Source: Solanum dulcamara
Lineage: Eukaryota > Streptophyta > Magnoliopsida > Solanales > Solanaceae
Length of the DNA: 64,000 nt
Reading direction: 5' to 3'
Assembly (NCBI RefSeq): GCF_947179165.1
Contig: NC_077238.1
Span: forward strand, 72,978,757-73,042,756
This document shows, piece after piece, positions 1-12,455 of this stretch (within the stretch, counting starts at the first letter, position 1; every line of letters starts with the position of its first letter). The notes beneath the pieces were generated by a model that saw only the letters and a list, made by a program, of their open reading frames with translations, was not told the origin of the DNA and did not search any database. Made by a program: the position numbers and the translations under genes.

Positions 1-1417
1 TCAGCTAAAATGAAAACCATATGAGACTCTCAAAGGAAAGTCAGGCCATAAATAAACGAAATAACAAAGGCAACACAGAAAGTATCCCAAATCCTGATTT
101 CATAAGTGTAATAGAATCTAATACAATAGTTGAATGCGAAAATACACATACGTCCCTTTAAGAGAACTAAAGACTGAAAACTAAGGATAGAGTAGTGATG
201 ATATGAAATCTCCAGATCTAACACTAATTTGTAGATACAAGACCACAAGAAAATCAATTGTCGCAAAGAACTCCCTTGCTAGAATCTACATCAAAAGGGA
301 CACAGAAGTAGGGGTGAGTACAATCCACATGTACTCAATAGGTTAAGCCGACTGAGTATAAGAAATTAGTCAAACCTATGAAATAAACTAAGGAACACTT
401 CCACCTGCATATAGAAAATTCCCACTCCGACTATGTTGCCACCAATTTATATAGAATAACGTCATTAAAGTAAAAATATAAGTACAGTACAATATCACAG
501 TTAATCAGATAGGTCAACTACATCAAAAATTAATGCAATGCAATGCAATATGATGATACAAAGATATGGTGGTACGGTGGAATCAAGGTTGTCGCACAAC
601 CTATTGAACACACCTGTCCAGCTAAGGCTTCCAAACAAAGACCCATGGGGGACTCGCAGGCCATATACTGTATCACATCTCAAAATCTCATCAACTTGCC
701 CCCTAGATCATGGTCAAGGACCAATAAGGTGTCATATTTTCTTTCTCAAAAAGACTTTCACAATTCTCCACTTCTCATGATCAATGTTGTAGTGAGTGAC
801 GATGAATGCATCATAATACACATGACACGAAAGCAGTATTCTATTCAACATGTATACACAAGGTTCAAGTTGTCTAAATTCAACCTAATCCTAATAATCA
901 CCCTCAATAAATAGCGATGGGAACAAATTTTTTACTAAAATGAATGTTCACCCTATTTTAGATACAACTCGGTACTTCATTGTGCTCAAACCCCCCAACT
1001 CAATGCAATTCAAGTCAAATAACCTTTTTCACATCTCTAACATGGTTAAGTCATGGATTAGACTGTTCCAACACATATAACATAGCAATTAAGCCCTCAC
1101 ACGAGCATCATAAGTAATTAAACAGTCCCAAACTCCACTACAACCTCATCCCAAAGTCTATAACATAGGATTAATTAATTATCCCACTACATCTGAATTG
1201 ACCACCCACAATCATGAATGAAATATACACATCATAAGGAGTCCAATGACACTCATATTGATAGATTTCAGAATTTGGGTAAAATGGTCCAAAAATCGAT
1301 TAATTCTGAAAAATAGTCAAATCAGGATATTTATGAAAAAATCCCATTCTATGAGTAATAAGGACCTCGTAGTTGAAAAACCTATAAAAATAGAGTTGGG
1401 ATCGAATTAGGCTAAAG
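1..1417 (-). repeat. Probable old LTR-element remnant, non-coding
   Basis: No convincing gene is visible on either strand. Read on the minus strand, the segment has the texture of long Solanaceae LTRs: a stretch around 300-370 resembles the 'stop at the market tag' region seen late in other LTRs (TGAGTACATGTGGATTG-like), followed by short direct repeats of TGCAATGCAA around 530-550. The right edge falls exactly where the helicase homology begins, so this segment probably replaced the front half of that gene. I cannot find both ends, a target-site duplication or a coding domain, so the assignment is tentative. Small open frames here lack recognisable motifs. Confidence 0.3.
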
Positions 1418-4400
1418 AAATGCGATGGTATTGTTGAAACACACAATTTTAAAAACTATAATGCTAAGACGTACTAAAAAGGGAAGGGCTGCTGATCTTG
1501 CACTTCCTCCAAGGATTGTAAGTTTTTTTTTTTTTCACATTAACATAGTGCTAGAGTTATTAATTCTTTTCTCTCCTCTTTAGCCTGTTGTTTACTTTCA
1601 CATTCAGGTTACCTTGCGCAAAGATTCTTTTGATGTTAAAGAAGAAGACTACTACACATCACTAGTCGATAAAACCCGGGCAAAAATTTTTGCGTATGTA
1701 ATCTTTTTTGTTAATACTTATGCAACTAGACCCTTACTTATTTGAAAGTCATCTTTGCCTTTTTGTTTCTCTCCATTTTCTACTCATCGTGATGTTCTTC
1801 TTAAATTTATTTTAAATGGGACAGCTCATGGTCTTTTTCTTATGTAATATTTTTGTCTGGTCTTTGTATCAACTGTCTGCATGGTATTTTTTTTTTATCT
1901 AATTGCTATGTGTTAAGTCATCCTTAAAACATACAGACATTCCTTTCTTGGAAATCCTGAAAAATGACCATTTTACATCATTTTTCGTAGAAAAATGCTC
2001 AACACTAGCTATTTCACCTTGTGAAAAAGTAAATAATGAGAGCCAAAGTAATAGGTGTATTATTCTTCTTCTTTTCACTATATTGTTTCTTCCTGACGTA
2101 TTGGTGCAGATACATTCAAGCTGGTATTTTGATGAATAACTATGCTCACATTTTTTATCTACTCACACGCATGCGAAAGGTATGAAGATCATGCTTTCAA
2201 TCTGAATCGTTCTTAATAATGTATAGGTTCCTGGTTTTATTTGGTTTTATTTGGGAATAAAAGTTTGGGTTGCTACTATCGGTTCATTGTTAACCTTCAA
2301 ACTATGGATCAAATGTAATTTTTTTCTTAAGAAGAAATATATCAATGTTTCTACATCAATTGTGGTAAAATTACTAAACCATGGAAATGAAATATTTAAT
2401 GTTGTTAATGGGTTATATCTTTCAATATTGCAAAACTCAAAGATAATAATTCCTTCAGTAATTTCTTGGCTTGCTTTTTCCTTAGATATCCTCCCTTAAG
2501 CCATTTTTCTATAACCTTTTTCATTATAAGTTTTTCCTTTACCGCATATATTTTTTCTTCAGTAATTTTTTACCTTTTTTTTCCTATCCTTGATCGATTT
2601 TGTACTAGCATGCACTTCTTTCAATTTGACTAATCTTTTTTTCTTCATTTTTTCTGTACTATTTAATTTTTTTCACTTGTAATATTTACTACTTGTGGGA
2701 TTACACTATGTATGTTATTGTTGTTGTTGTAATATTCATTGCGATTCTTTCTATATGATGAAGTGTAAACTCTACCCATCAGAACCCCCTACCAAAGTCC
2801 GACAATGAGCCTTCATACTATGTTTCCTGGGTCAATCAAATCCACACTCATATGATTTGGAAGTTGACTTAGTTCCCATCCTTATGTTTTTTTGTAGATG
2901 TATTTAAATTACGATATCTTATTGAATTTAAGATGGCTTAAAGGTGGATGCAATATTTGGATGCCAAAATAGAAGTGCCTATTTTATATTGTTGCATCTG
3001 CTTATTTTCTGGTTTTAGCATGCCTTGACTCTCCTGTTGCATCTCTTGAACTTCCTTTATAATTTTAGGTCCTTAAAGAATCAAACAATTCAAACTTCTT
3101 TTACTAAGGCACACAATTTGACTTTCTATGATCTATGCACGATTCTACCTCAAACGTAATAGCTAGAAAACTTTTGCTTATAATTAATTTATTTTATTTT
3201 TATCTGAACACAGGCAGTTAATCATCCTTACCTAGTGGAGTACTCAAGTACTACTTTGGATAGAAGTGGAAGCACAAATAATGTTGGCTATGTTGAACAA
3301 CCATATGGTTTATGTCACAATCCAGTAGAAGATCCAGTTGTGAGTTGCATCCTCTCCCCCTTCCTAAGAAAAGGAATGAAAAGTATAAAACAAAGGAATA
3401 AGCTCATTCAGGAAATTGGATACTTTATGAAAATTGAATTTGATGGAGTTCCTACTCGCACTACATTAATATTTCGTATATTATATGATGGTACTTCAAA
3501 TCTTAATATGGCCATATATTTCCACATTTACATCTATGATGTCTATTAAAAATATATTTTGAATAGCTTCTCAAGCCTTCTTTAAGTGCATGATCTTCTG
3601 CAAATTCTTTTTCATCACCATACGAAAGATCTCAATTGTTTTTACTAGGAATGTCGTTTGACTCCTAAAATGACTTCCATGAAACTTGTGGACTTGATGA
3701 TTTAAATTTTCATACCTCATTTCTTGACAACCTAAGAAATATGCAATGAATTCCTTTATCATTTGAATTTTAAATTGACTCTCCTATAAAAATGTGAATC
3801 TCTTTTGATTATTGCAGGTTACTTCTTGCATACATGTCTTTTGCAAGCTATATCTGATAGATTTTTCTGCAACTGTGGAACAACTTTCATGTCCTTCATG
3901 CTCTAAATTAATTACAGTGGATTTCACTGCAAATGATCAGAAAACTAGAGCAACTATCAAAGGGTTTAAGTCCTCAAGTATACTGAACAGAATTCATCTT
4001 GATAATTTCCGGACAAGCACAAAAATTGAAGCTTTGGTATACAATTTCTTTTCAATCAATAACTATATCTTATCTTGCCTTTATAGTTTGCGTTCTGGTT
4101 TTATTTCCTTCTCACAAAGAGTCAAGGGGCAGCAATACTGCATAATTGTTTCTTAAACATCGCTAATCGTTTTGACTGAAAGGGGCTGCATACCTAATTG
4201 AGTGAAAACTAATTGAGGAATAACAAATTGTTGTTGTGGTCTCAATCTTATTTATATCCTTTAACATTATGGATTAAACATGCCTAATCGTATTCTTGTG
4301 AATATCTCTATTATGTTAGTAAGAGTGTTCTCATTGCTTGTTTTATTGGTCCAAGAGAGAAGAAATAAGGTTCATGATTGAAAGAGATGATTCCACAAAG

Positions 4401-5772
4401 GCAATAGTCTTCAGCCAATTCACATCATTTTTGGATCTGATACATTATTCTCTACAGAAGGTAAGACATGTTTTCTTTATCCCCTTCACACCTAGCCCTA
4501 TTAATTGTTTCTATCAGTAGTCACAATAAAAAACATGTCTCGTATGCATTTGGCAGTCGGGCATCAGTTGTGTTCAATTAGATGGATCAATGACTATGTC
4601 TGCAAGAGATTCTGCAATTACAAGATTTACCAACGATCCAGATTGCATTATATTTCTTATGAGCCTGAAAGCCGGAGGTCTTTCCTTGAATCTTACAGTG
4701 GCATCACAAGTAATGTTATCCTTTCATGTGATTGTCAATGCATATTCTTCATTTCTTTAGGCTAAAAATATTTATTTTGTTTAGGATGTTTTAACTTCAT
4801 CTATGTGCACCTAAACAATAGATACAATTTGAACTACTAATATTTCGTTGAATGGCGTAGAGTACTTTCCTTGACGTGTCATTCTCCTTTTGCACTTTGC
4901 TAGGTTTTCTTGATGGATCCTTGGTGGAATGATGCTGTGGAGAGGCAAGCCCAAGATAGAGTCCATCGAATAGGGCAGTATAAACCAATCAGGTGCGTGC
5001 TTGTATTTCTTCAACCAACTATACCAATGAAGGGAATTTATTGTTATTTTATCATTTCTAGGATTGTGAGATTTGTGATTGAGAATACAATCGAGGAGAG
5101 GATCTTAGAGTTGCAAGAGAAGAAGAAACTACTTTTTGACGGGTAAGTTCTCCAAGTTCATTGTGCTAGTTGCACGAGTGTTCAGAGAAAATAATTTGAT
5201 GGCTTGAAACTTTGAGTAATTTTGATATGTTTCTTTCCAGAGATAATTTCAAGATAAACTAAGAGAATCAAGTATATTTTTTGTTCTCTAGAATATATAA
5301 TATAGGGCTGAGATGAGCTTTATATAGAGTGATATTGTCAGAGACTTAGTTGTTGTTGACTAGATGTTTACAACTAAAAATTATGACAGTTGGGCTAGGA
5401 AATGAAGTAGGGTAATGCGCTTTTTTATCTTCTTCTTTTTCTTTTTTAAAAGGGGAACATGATCATACATGGAGAGCTCAAATAGGTTGTTTAGGGTTTC
5501 TCATTCATATAGGTTTTTATTTTTGTTATATGTCGCTACTATAAACACTTAAATGCTTCTCCCCTTAAATATGATTTATACATATATTACTATTGGCCTA
5601 TTCTGTTTTACGCTTGACTTTTAATTTTCTTCCTTTACTGTGACACTCATCCCTTCTCTCTCTTGTGTGCTGATTACCCAATATTGATGTTTTGTGCAGG
5701 ACGATTGGTGGTGCTTCCGAAGCCTTGGGGAAACTAACAGAGGCAGAGTTGAAGTTCTTGTTTGTAACCTAA
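1418..5772 (+). pseudogene. RAD16/RAD5-like SNF2 helicase, C-terminal half only
   Basis: Ten exons join in phase with GT-AG borders: about 1418-1517, 1608-1693, 2110-2179, 3214-3339, 3818-4036, 4356-4460, 4557-4709, 4904-4992, 5062-5142 and 5700-5772 (TAA). They give about 366 residues without an internal stop, against over 800 in plant RAD16-like proteins. Visible in order: LRRTKKGRAADLALPPRI at the start, a RING-type segment, helicase motif IV (KAIVFSQFTSFLDLI), motif V (SLKAGGLSLNL) and motif VI ([11 protein letters not shown]). This family uses ATP to remodel chromatin or repair intermediates in the nucleus. The ATP-binding lobe with Walker A and DEAH is absent upstream, so the product could not hydrolyse ATP. 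In the RING, the family CxLC reads YGLC and the later KxCL reads KLYL, so two zinc ligands are tyrosine. The acceptor before 4356 is weak. Most likely a truncated gene copy; a functional partner elsewhere is expected. Confidence 0.85.
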
Positions 5773-6439
5773 ATTAGATTTTGTTATGTTAGTTGGTTTA
5801 ACAAGAAAGATCATTGGATCTTTGTTTAGTTTCTTTCTCGAATTTTGTCCCTAGTGTTGTTGTTTATTTATAGTAGGAAAGTCAATACTCTTGATGTTGG
5901 TTTTGCATCAGCCTTAACTTTATCATCATTTGTTGGAGTTGTCAATTATTATTCAAGTTACCTCCACAAGACACCCTTAAGAGCACTCCCATTTCAAAAC
6001 AACAAGCATGTCAAATGCCTCTAGTAATGAGCTACTTACATCTTTGTCGAATTTAGTCATTTTGGTCTTTGGCTAATTAGGTATGACAACACATGCATCT
6101 CAGATTTATATCTTAACGTCAATGATTTTATGGATACTTTGATTTATAGATGCCCAACATTTACTGAAATATAATATTATCGATCTTCTGTCTATTCTAA
6201 ATTTGACAACGGTCAGGAATTTTCCATATCGGTGATTTGATGATTTCAATAGATTCGCGTATGTTTTAAAATTGATTTGTATATTTAGTTTGTGTCTCAG
6301 AGGTTCTGGATGGGTTTCGGATGCTCGAGTTGCATCTAGTTAAATTTAAAGTTAAGAGTTGACCTTGGTAAAATAATTGACTTAACCAACATAGATTTGA
6401 TGTGAAAGTTCCAATAGGTTTGTATGATGGTTAGGACTT
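5773..6439. other. Helicase 3' flank, no gene
   Basis: AT-rich sequence after the helicase stop codon. It probably contains the old 3' untranslated region, but no clear polyadenylation cluster can be fixed. No repeat, RNA gene or coding region is recognised. It ends at the TSD-like GACTT beside the first solo LTR. Confidence 0.5.
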
Positions 6440-8867
6440 TGTAACACCCCTCAAAAATTTTCCCTAAGATTCGGACCCTTCTTGTATACGGGTAGGATCA
6501 AATCCGAGTATTGAGGAGCGTATGCATGAGCTAGGATGAGTCCCCGAGAAATTTAAGGATGTTGGAGGTGATGTGGGGTCACAAGGGGCCCCTAGGACCA
6601 AATTAAATCCAAGAGATTCGTCGTGGCTAAGTCTTAGGATGAGTTCGTATAAGGGATCGACTTTTAACGACCCTATCTTTTGAAAGACGACAATTTGAGT
6701 GGCCCACGACCTATCAAATTAAAGATCGTCGAGTCTTCTTTCCAACGCCACCAAGAACGTGAATTTTGGAGTTCAGAGTCGAAAGATATGACGATCCTAA
6801 GACGAACTAGCACAGCAGGAATTTTATTTTTAGGCCTGGGTTGCAACTGCTGGGGAAATGTCCTTGGCGCTGTAAGGGCGCGACGCGCCACTATCGCGCC
6901 AAAAACATTCCTCAGTAGTTTGGTCCTTGGCGCGATGCGCCACTAAAAGTTGTGCAGGTTTTTTCAAGCCTAATTTCCAGAACCCAGGAAAATGGCCTTG
7001 GCGCTATAAGGGCGCAATGCGCCACTATCGCGCCAGAAACATGCCTCAGTAGTTTGGTCCCTGGCGCGACACGCCACTACGAGGTGTGCAGGTTTTTAGG
7101 CGTAATCAGCCTGGCGCTGCAATGGCGCGATGTGCCATTATCATGCCAGGAGCATTTTAGCCTATTTTCAGAACTTTTGAGAAGGGGCAATTTGGGAACT
7201 TACTCAAATTATATATGTATCACCCTTGGTCATTTGGGAACACATTTTTGCAGCCTTTCTCTCTCTCTAAAAAGCCCTAGGAGCCTCTCTCTCTCTCTTT
7301 TCTTCTTCTTCTCCATTTCTAACAAGGAATTGCTTCCAAGAGTTTCAAGATTCGAGTTCTCTATTGAAGACCCAACATCAAGGTTTTCTTCAAGTCTTCA
7401 CTAAGATATGTAAGGCTATCTAAAACATGGGTTGAGTCCACCCATGTGCCCTATACCTTCTTTGAGGATAAATGTCCATAGAAATGGAGTTTCTTGCTAG
7501 GGTTGTGTTCAAATGAGTTTTGTTGTCTATTAAAGTGATTCTTGCTATGTTGATGAGGTTTAGTCAAGAAACTTTCAAAAAGAGTCTTTATGTGAGTATG
7601 AGTTGATGAAGATGAATTGTTAAATATGCTTTATTGATTTTCTTAGGTATGTGGATTATGATAAAGGATGCTATTTTCTAAAAAAAATATTGCTTATCTT
7701 GAATTGTTGATTCAAAGACTTGGAGTTGTGATGAGTTTCAAAGATTGATTAAATGGATAGAGGAAATGATTGGTTATGTTTACATATTGCTATAAATGTG
7801 GATTTAAATTTCTCTTGAAAGATATGATTTGGAGATGATTGATTGTGCTAGAGTGGATGAGTTGACAAGGTTTAAATGAGACTTGTCGATATGATTTGAT
7901 TGAATCGATTGGATGGAGTTTTATGAGCATTGATTCTTGGGAGAAGTATCGAGCACCGAATTGGGTAAGAGTAAAGTTCATACTCAAACCCAATAACTAC
8001 GTCGCCAAACGTAGGAGGAGATTGAACCATTAAAGTCGGATGTTTCCCCAAAATGTTTGTCCTGACATTATAGGACTTGGTTGGATTGGATCCATGATTG
8101 GTTGACTCGTTCATGCCCTGGAAAAGCATGAACAGACGCGGCAACAACGTCGGCTTGTTGTACTGTTACTGGCTCATAAGTGATGGTTGTCGGATAAGAG
8201 AAACTCCCACATAAGTCTTGATAGTACTCTGAGTTGGATTGAGTTGAATGGTATGTGATTAGTCCCGTCTAAATCATATTCTTGTTTATACCTAGAACAC
8301 TTGATTGAGTTGTTATTTCTCTTGAGTTGAGTTCCGAGTGGGTTTGATGTTTCCTTTATGTCATTTCATTCGGCCATTTTACATACCAGTATATTCCACG
8401 TACTGACGCCATTTGGCCTGCATCGTTTCATGATGCAGAGATAAGTATCAGAGATCATCAACTGGCGCTCCGTTGAAAATCCAAATCCACTCCCAGCTAG
8501 CGGTGAGTCCTCCTAGTTACGGAGGATGTTAAGCCCTTCTTGTATAGTTTTGATGTTATTTACTTTGTTTTGATTGTTGGTAGCCATGGGCTTGTCATGG
8601 GCACCTTCTAGATTGTAGATAGAGGCTTCATAACGGAGTGTATAAATGTTGAACTGTTCTTTTGAGTAGACCCTTTTTAAAACTTCTTGTCGAGTCGATG
8701 GTTGTTTGGCCTTTGGCCCTAATTTATGATGAGTATATCATTAATTGAGTTTTCCGCTAAGAGAATGTGATGGAATGAATGTGGGACTGAACCAGGTGGT
8801 TCGCTCGGAGGTGAAAAATGGTCTTTGAGTGCTGGCCATGCTCAGGGTACCCTCTCGGGGCGTGACA
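6440..8867 (+). mobile_element. Solo LTR 1, long gypsy-type LTR
   Basis: The segment begins TGTAACACCCC and ends GGGGCGTGACA, the usual ends of long Solanaceae gypsy LTRs. The flanking five bases are GACTT on the left and AACTT on the right, a target-site duplication with one change. No coding domain is present, so this is a solo LTR left by recombination between two LTRs. Inside lie a shared core (GACCTATCAAATTAAAG at 6708), a GC-rich palindromic cassette repeated three times, a CT-rich leader near 7255-7310, a decayed donor-like site near 7406 and a stem-loop at 8418-8438. The group match with solo LTRs 2 and 3 rests on these shared blocks and on the ends. Confidence 0.85.
6862..7155 (+). 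repeat. Triplicated GGCGC palindromic cassette
   Basis: Three degenerate copies of a cassette built from GGCGCGACGCGCC-like palindromes and ACTATCGCGCC lie about 120-135 bases apart. They are joined by a repeated linker containing CTCAGTAGTTTGGTCC. This is a CpG-rich island in an otherwise AT-rich LTR. Single versions occur in solo LTR 2 (about 9445-9530) and in both LTRs of the nested gypsy element (about 47500-47570 and 54675-54765). Confidence 0.8.
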
Positions 8868-11409
8868 AACTTGTCCACAAATTTTGATTTAATTTCAATG
8901 AATTTTGAACATTTTAGGTGTTTTAGCCTTGTTTAAGCATAAAAATACGATGACTATAAGATCCATTTTTAATTATAGATATAGATAATTTATTTTAAGA
9001 CTTCTAAATTTTGATCATGAATTATAAGACTGATCGAAAAAGTTTAGTATAATTGTAACACTCCGGATTTTTTTTTGCCAAAAACTCAAACCGTTCTTCA
9101 CATGTGTGTAGAATCGACCCGAATGACTTGTAATTTTTATATATGAGTTAGGATAAATTCCTAAGTATTTGAAGTGTATTGGATGTGTTTTACGATCATA
9201 AGGGATCTCTAACACCAAACCAAGTCTAAGGAGTTTCTATCGATTAAGTTTCCGAATGAGTTTGTGTAAGGGTCAACTTTAAACGACCATAACTTTCGGT
9301 ATACTAAGAGTTATGTGTCCCATGACCTATCAAATTAAAGTTCTTTGAGTCTTCTTTCCAATGCCACCAAGATTGCATTTTTGGAGTTGGAGTCGAAAGT
9401 TATGACCATTTTACTACAGACTATTACTGTAGAAATTTTAGGCATGGCGCTCCAGTGGCGCCCGGCGCCACTATAGCGCCCAAAACTAGCCTCAGTAGTT
9501 TGGTCCATGGTGCGATGCGCCACTAAAGCACTTGCAGGGATTTTAAGCCCATTTTCCAGATTTCAGAAATTTCAGGCTTGGCGCTGCAGTGGCGCGACAG
9601 GGTTTTAGCCCATTTGTTTCTCCATATTTTGATGAAGGGAAACTTGGACCTTTCCCACCCATCCTATATTAAACCTAATACACTAGGATTCACCATTTCC
9701 GCCCCTCACATCAATTTCTATGGTTTTTTTCTCATAGAACACCCAAGAATGTTGAGAGGAAGAATTGGAGAAGAAGAAAAAGAGTGAGGTTTCAAGGCAT
9801 TTCTTCAAGTCTTGATTTCCTCCGATTTCCAGGTATGTAAGGCTGACTTAAAATATGGATTGAGTTCTTCCATATGCCCCATAGATGTGTTGGATGAAGA
9901 TTGTGAAAGGCTTGAACCTTCCATGAAGGTTTTCTTGAAATTTCCTAAACTCTAGAATATTTTTATATACTATTAATTGATTGATGATTTTCATGACTTT
10001 AATTCTTGATTAATTATCTTTCATATTTATTTCACAAACCGTAGTTACATATTGACTACAATAAATTTTTGTATATAAATTCATACGTATCGATGGTGTT
10101 CTCGAGTTGAGTTTTGTTGAGAGTATGGATTCATGTTTTTATTCACATGAAATCAAGATGAGATTTCATTTTTTTGTCATAATTGTCTTGAGGTTGAGAT
10201 TGATGGTTTTTGTATATATGTATTGATTGGAATGAATTGGGATAGTTATGAGTGTGAATGGCATAAAAAGGAACGAAACCCTTGTAGAGCTAGAATGTCC
10301 TTTTGTCTCTATAAATTGAACATAGAATTAAATAAGGATTTCGGAGCAAGATGTTTGATGATGATGTGAATGATGAGGTTTGATGATAAGGTGAATGATG
10401 TTTATTTAACTAAGGAAAATGATTGATGAAGAGGTTATGTTAAGGATGATATTTTGATATGAAATGGATTGGAGTCTAATGTGACTACATGATATGTGAT
10501 TTGCATAATGTGATTTTATTGGAGTCATATGAGTATAAATGATTGTTTGAGAAGGAGTTTTAAATAAATAATTTGTGAATATTTTTGCATAAAATATTTA
10601 TACACTATTTTGAGTTTAAAGAATGATTATTTTCATCTTTGATTTAAAAGAGTTTAAGCATGAGTTGAGTTTGAGAAGTCTCTTAAGTATCATTTTGAAC
10701 ATGAGTATTTTGAGTATAAATGAGTTGAGCATTTTTATATAAAAATATCTATTTTGAGTTTGAGTTGATGAGTTGAAATTATGTTTTAAATGCATCTAAT
10801 ATTTTTGGCATTCATTGTGTTGAGATGGTATTAATTTTAAAGAGAAGAGTTTGATAATTGAGATGAGTTGATTTGAAAGAAGGTCCAATGAGGCCATATT
10901 TGATTGAGTTTTTAAAAGAGTCCAATGAGACTAAATGAGTTGATTTGAAAGAGTCCAATGAGACTAAATGAGTATTTTACTCACTTGATAGTTATGAGCA
11001 TATTGAGTTTTGGAAGGAGTATTGAGCACCGAATTGGGTAAGAGTATAGTCCATACTCGAATCTCATGAACTACGTAGCCAATGTAGGAAGGGACTAGAC
11101 TATTAAAGTCAGATGTTTCCCATTTAATTATCTTGAAATGATAGGACTTGATTGATCAATGAATCCATGATTGGTTGATTCATTCATACCCTGGCAAAGT
11201 ATAGATGGACGTGGCAATAACGTCAGCTTGTTGCACATCACTGGCTCATAGGTGATGTTTGTCGGTTAGAGAAACTCCCAATTGAGTGGATTGTGCTTGA
11301 TATGATTGGTTTGATTGAGATTGTATCTGATTGAGTTAAATAGTAAAACATTGTTAAATTTTAATTTGCATATCTATTGAATTGAGTCCTTTGACGTGAT
11401 TGTTGAGTT

Positions 11410-11745
11410 GATTGTATATGGTTGGATTGGATTAGATGATATGTGATTGGATTGTATCTGATGAAATATGATTGGATTGGAGTTGATGGTATATGATTGG
11501 ATTGCATATGATTGGATTGGATTGGATGGTATGTGATTGGATTAGATCGGATTGTATATGATTAGATTGGATCGGATCGGATCGTATATGATTGGACTGG
11601 ATCGGATTGTATATGATTGGATTGGATCGATTATATATGATTGGATTGGATCGGATGGTATATGATTGGATTGGATCGGATTGTATATGATTGGATTGGA
11701 ATGAATGAGTTGATTGAATTGTATTGTACATGATAGATTGGATTG
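11410..11745 (+). repeat. GATTGGATTGGAT-type minisatellite
   Basis: About a dozen degenerate units of roughly 25 bases are built from TATATGATTGGATTGGATC. The open frame on the opposite strand is only the translation of this repeat (a recurring NHIQSDPIQS-like peptide) and should not be read as a gene. Confidence 0.85.
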
Positions 11746-12353
11746 GATGATTTATGATTTCTCTCTGTCTAAACTGTGTTCTTACTTTAGACTTATGACA
11801 CCTTGATTGAGTCTCTCTTATCTTTTGATTTGAGATATCCGAACTGATATTATTCTACCTTGAGGTATGTTTCATTCTGCCATATTACATACTCGTACAT
11901 TTCATGTACTGACGTCCATTTGGACCTGCATCATTTCATGATGCAGAAACAGGTTTAAGAGATCGTCAATAGGAGTACCATTGAGGATCTATTCGCACTC
12001 AGTTTAATGGTGAGTCCTCCCCTACATTCGGAGGACACCACTTATGTTCTTCTTGCGTTGAGTTTAGTCCTTTTCATTCTAATTTGAGGTAGCCATGAAT
12101 ATGTCATTGGTACCAATTAGATAGTAGTGATAGAGGCTTCATAGACTAGATAGTGATGGGTCGATTGAGTATTTTATTTTCTTGAATAATTCTTGTCAAA
12201 CTATTTAACAACATAGATTAGAGTTCAATTTGTTGGCCCATGGCCTTTATTATTTGAGTTGCCACTAAATTATTTTGTTATTTTAAACTTTCCGCTAATT
12301 AATTGATATGAATGGATACGTGATTGGATCAAGTGGTTCGCTTGGGGACCAAT

Positions 12354-12455
12354 AATAGTCTTCAAGTGTCGGCTACGTCTAGGGTACCCTCCCGGGGCAT
12401 GACAAATGGTCTTCGAGTACCAGCTACATCTAGGATACCTTCCCGGGGTGTGACA
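12354..12455 (+). repeat. 51-bp tandem duplication of the LTR terminus
   Basis: Two adjacent 51-base units (12354-12404 and 12405-12455) both run from AAT(A/G)GTCTTC to a GACA end. Each contains the CCCGGGG run expected at the end of this LTR group. The units differ at about ten positions, mostly transitions, so the duplication is not recent. Confidence 0.85.

Larger units (their letters stand above)
9054..12455 (+). mobile_element. Solo LTR 2, expanded long LTR
   Basis: The segment begins TGTAACACTCCGG and ends CGGGGTGTGACA, flanked by TAAT on both sides. It shares its core block (9324-9371), GGCGC cassette, CAGGTATGTAAGG donor-like motif (9829-9841) and late stem-loop (11926-11946) with solo LTR 1. 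At 3.4 kb it is about 1 kb longer, partly because of an internal GATTG-rich minisatellite and a duplicated 3' end. No internal coding domain is present, so it is called a solo LTR. Confidence 0.82.

Noticed and set aside
538..914. Overlapping small frames of 80 and 123 codons
   Set aside because: They overlap one another and a minus-strand frame in repeat-like DNA; no motif supports any of them.
6952..7404. 150-codon open frame as a gene
   Set aside because: It runs through the GGCGC cassettes and CT-rich leader of solo LTR 1; no protein motif, and frames open on both strands are a by-product of the GC-rich repeat.
11432..11731. 99-codon minus-strand frame
   Set aside because: It is the translation of the GATTG minisatellite, a repeating low-complexity peptide.
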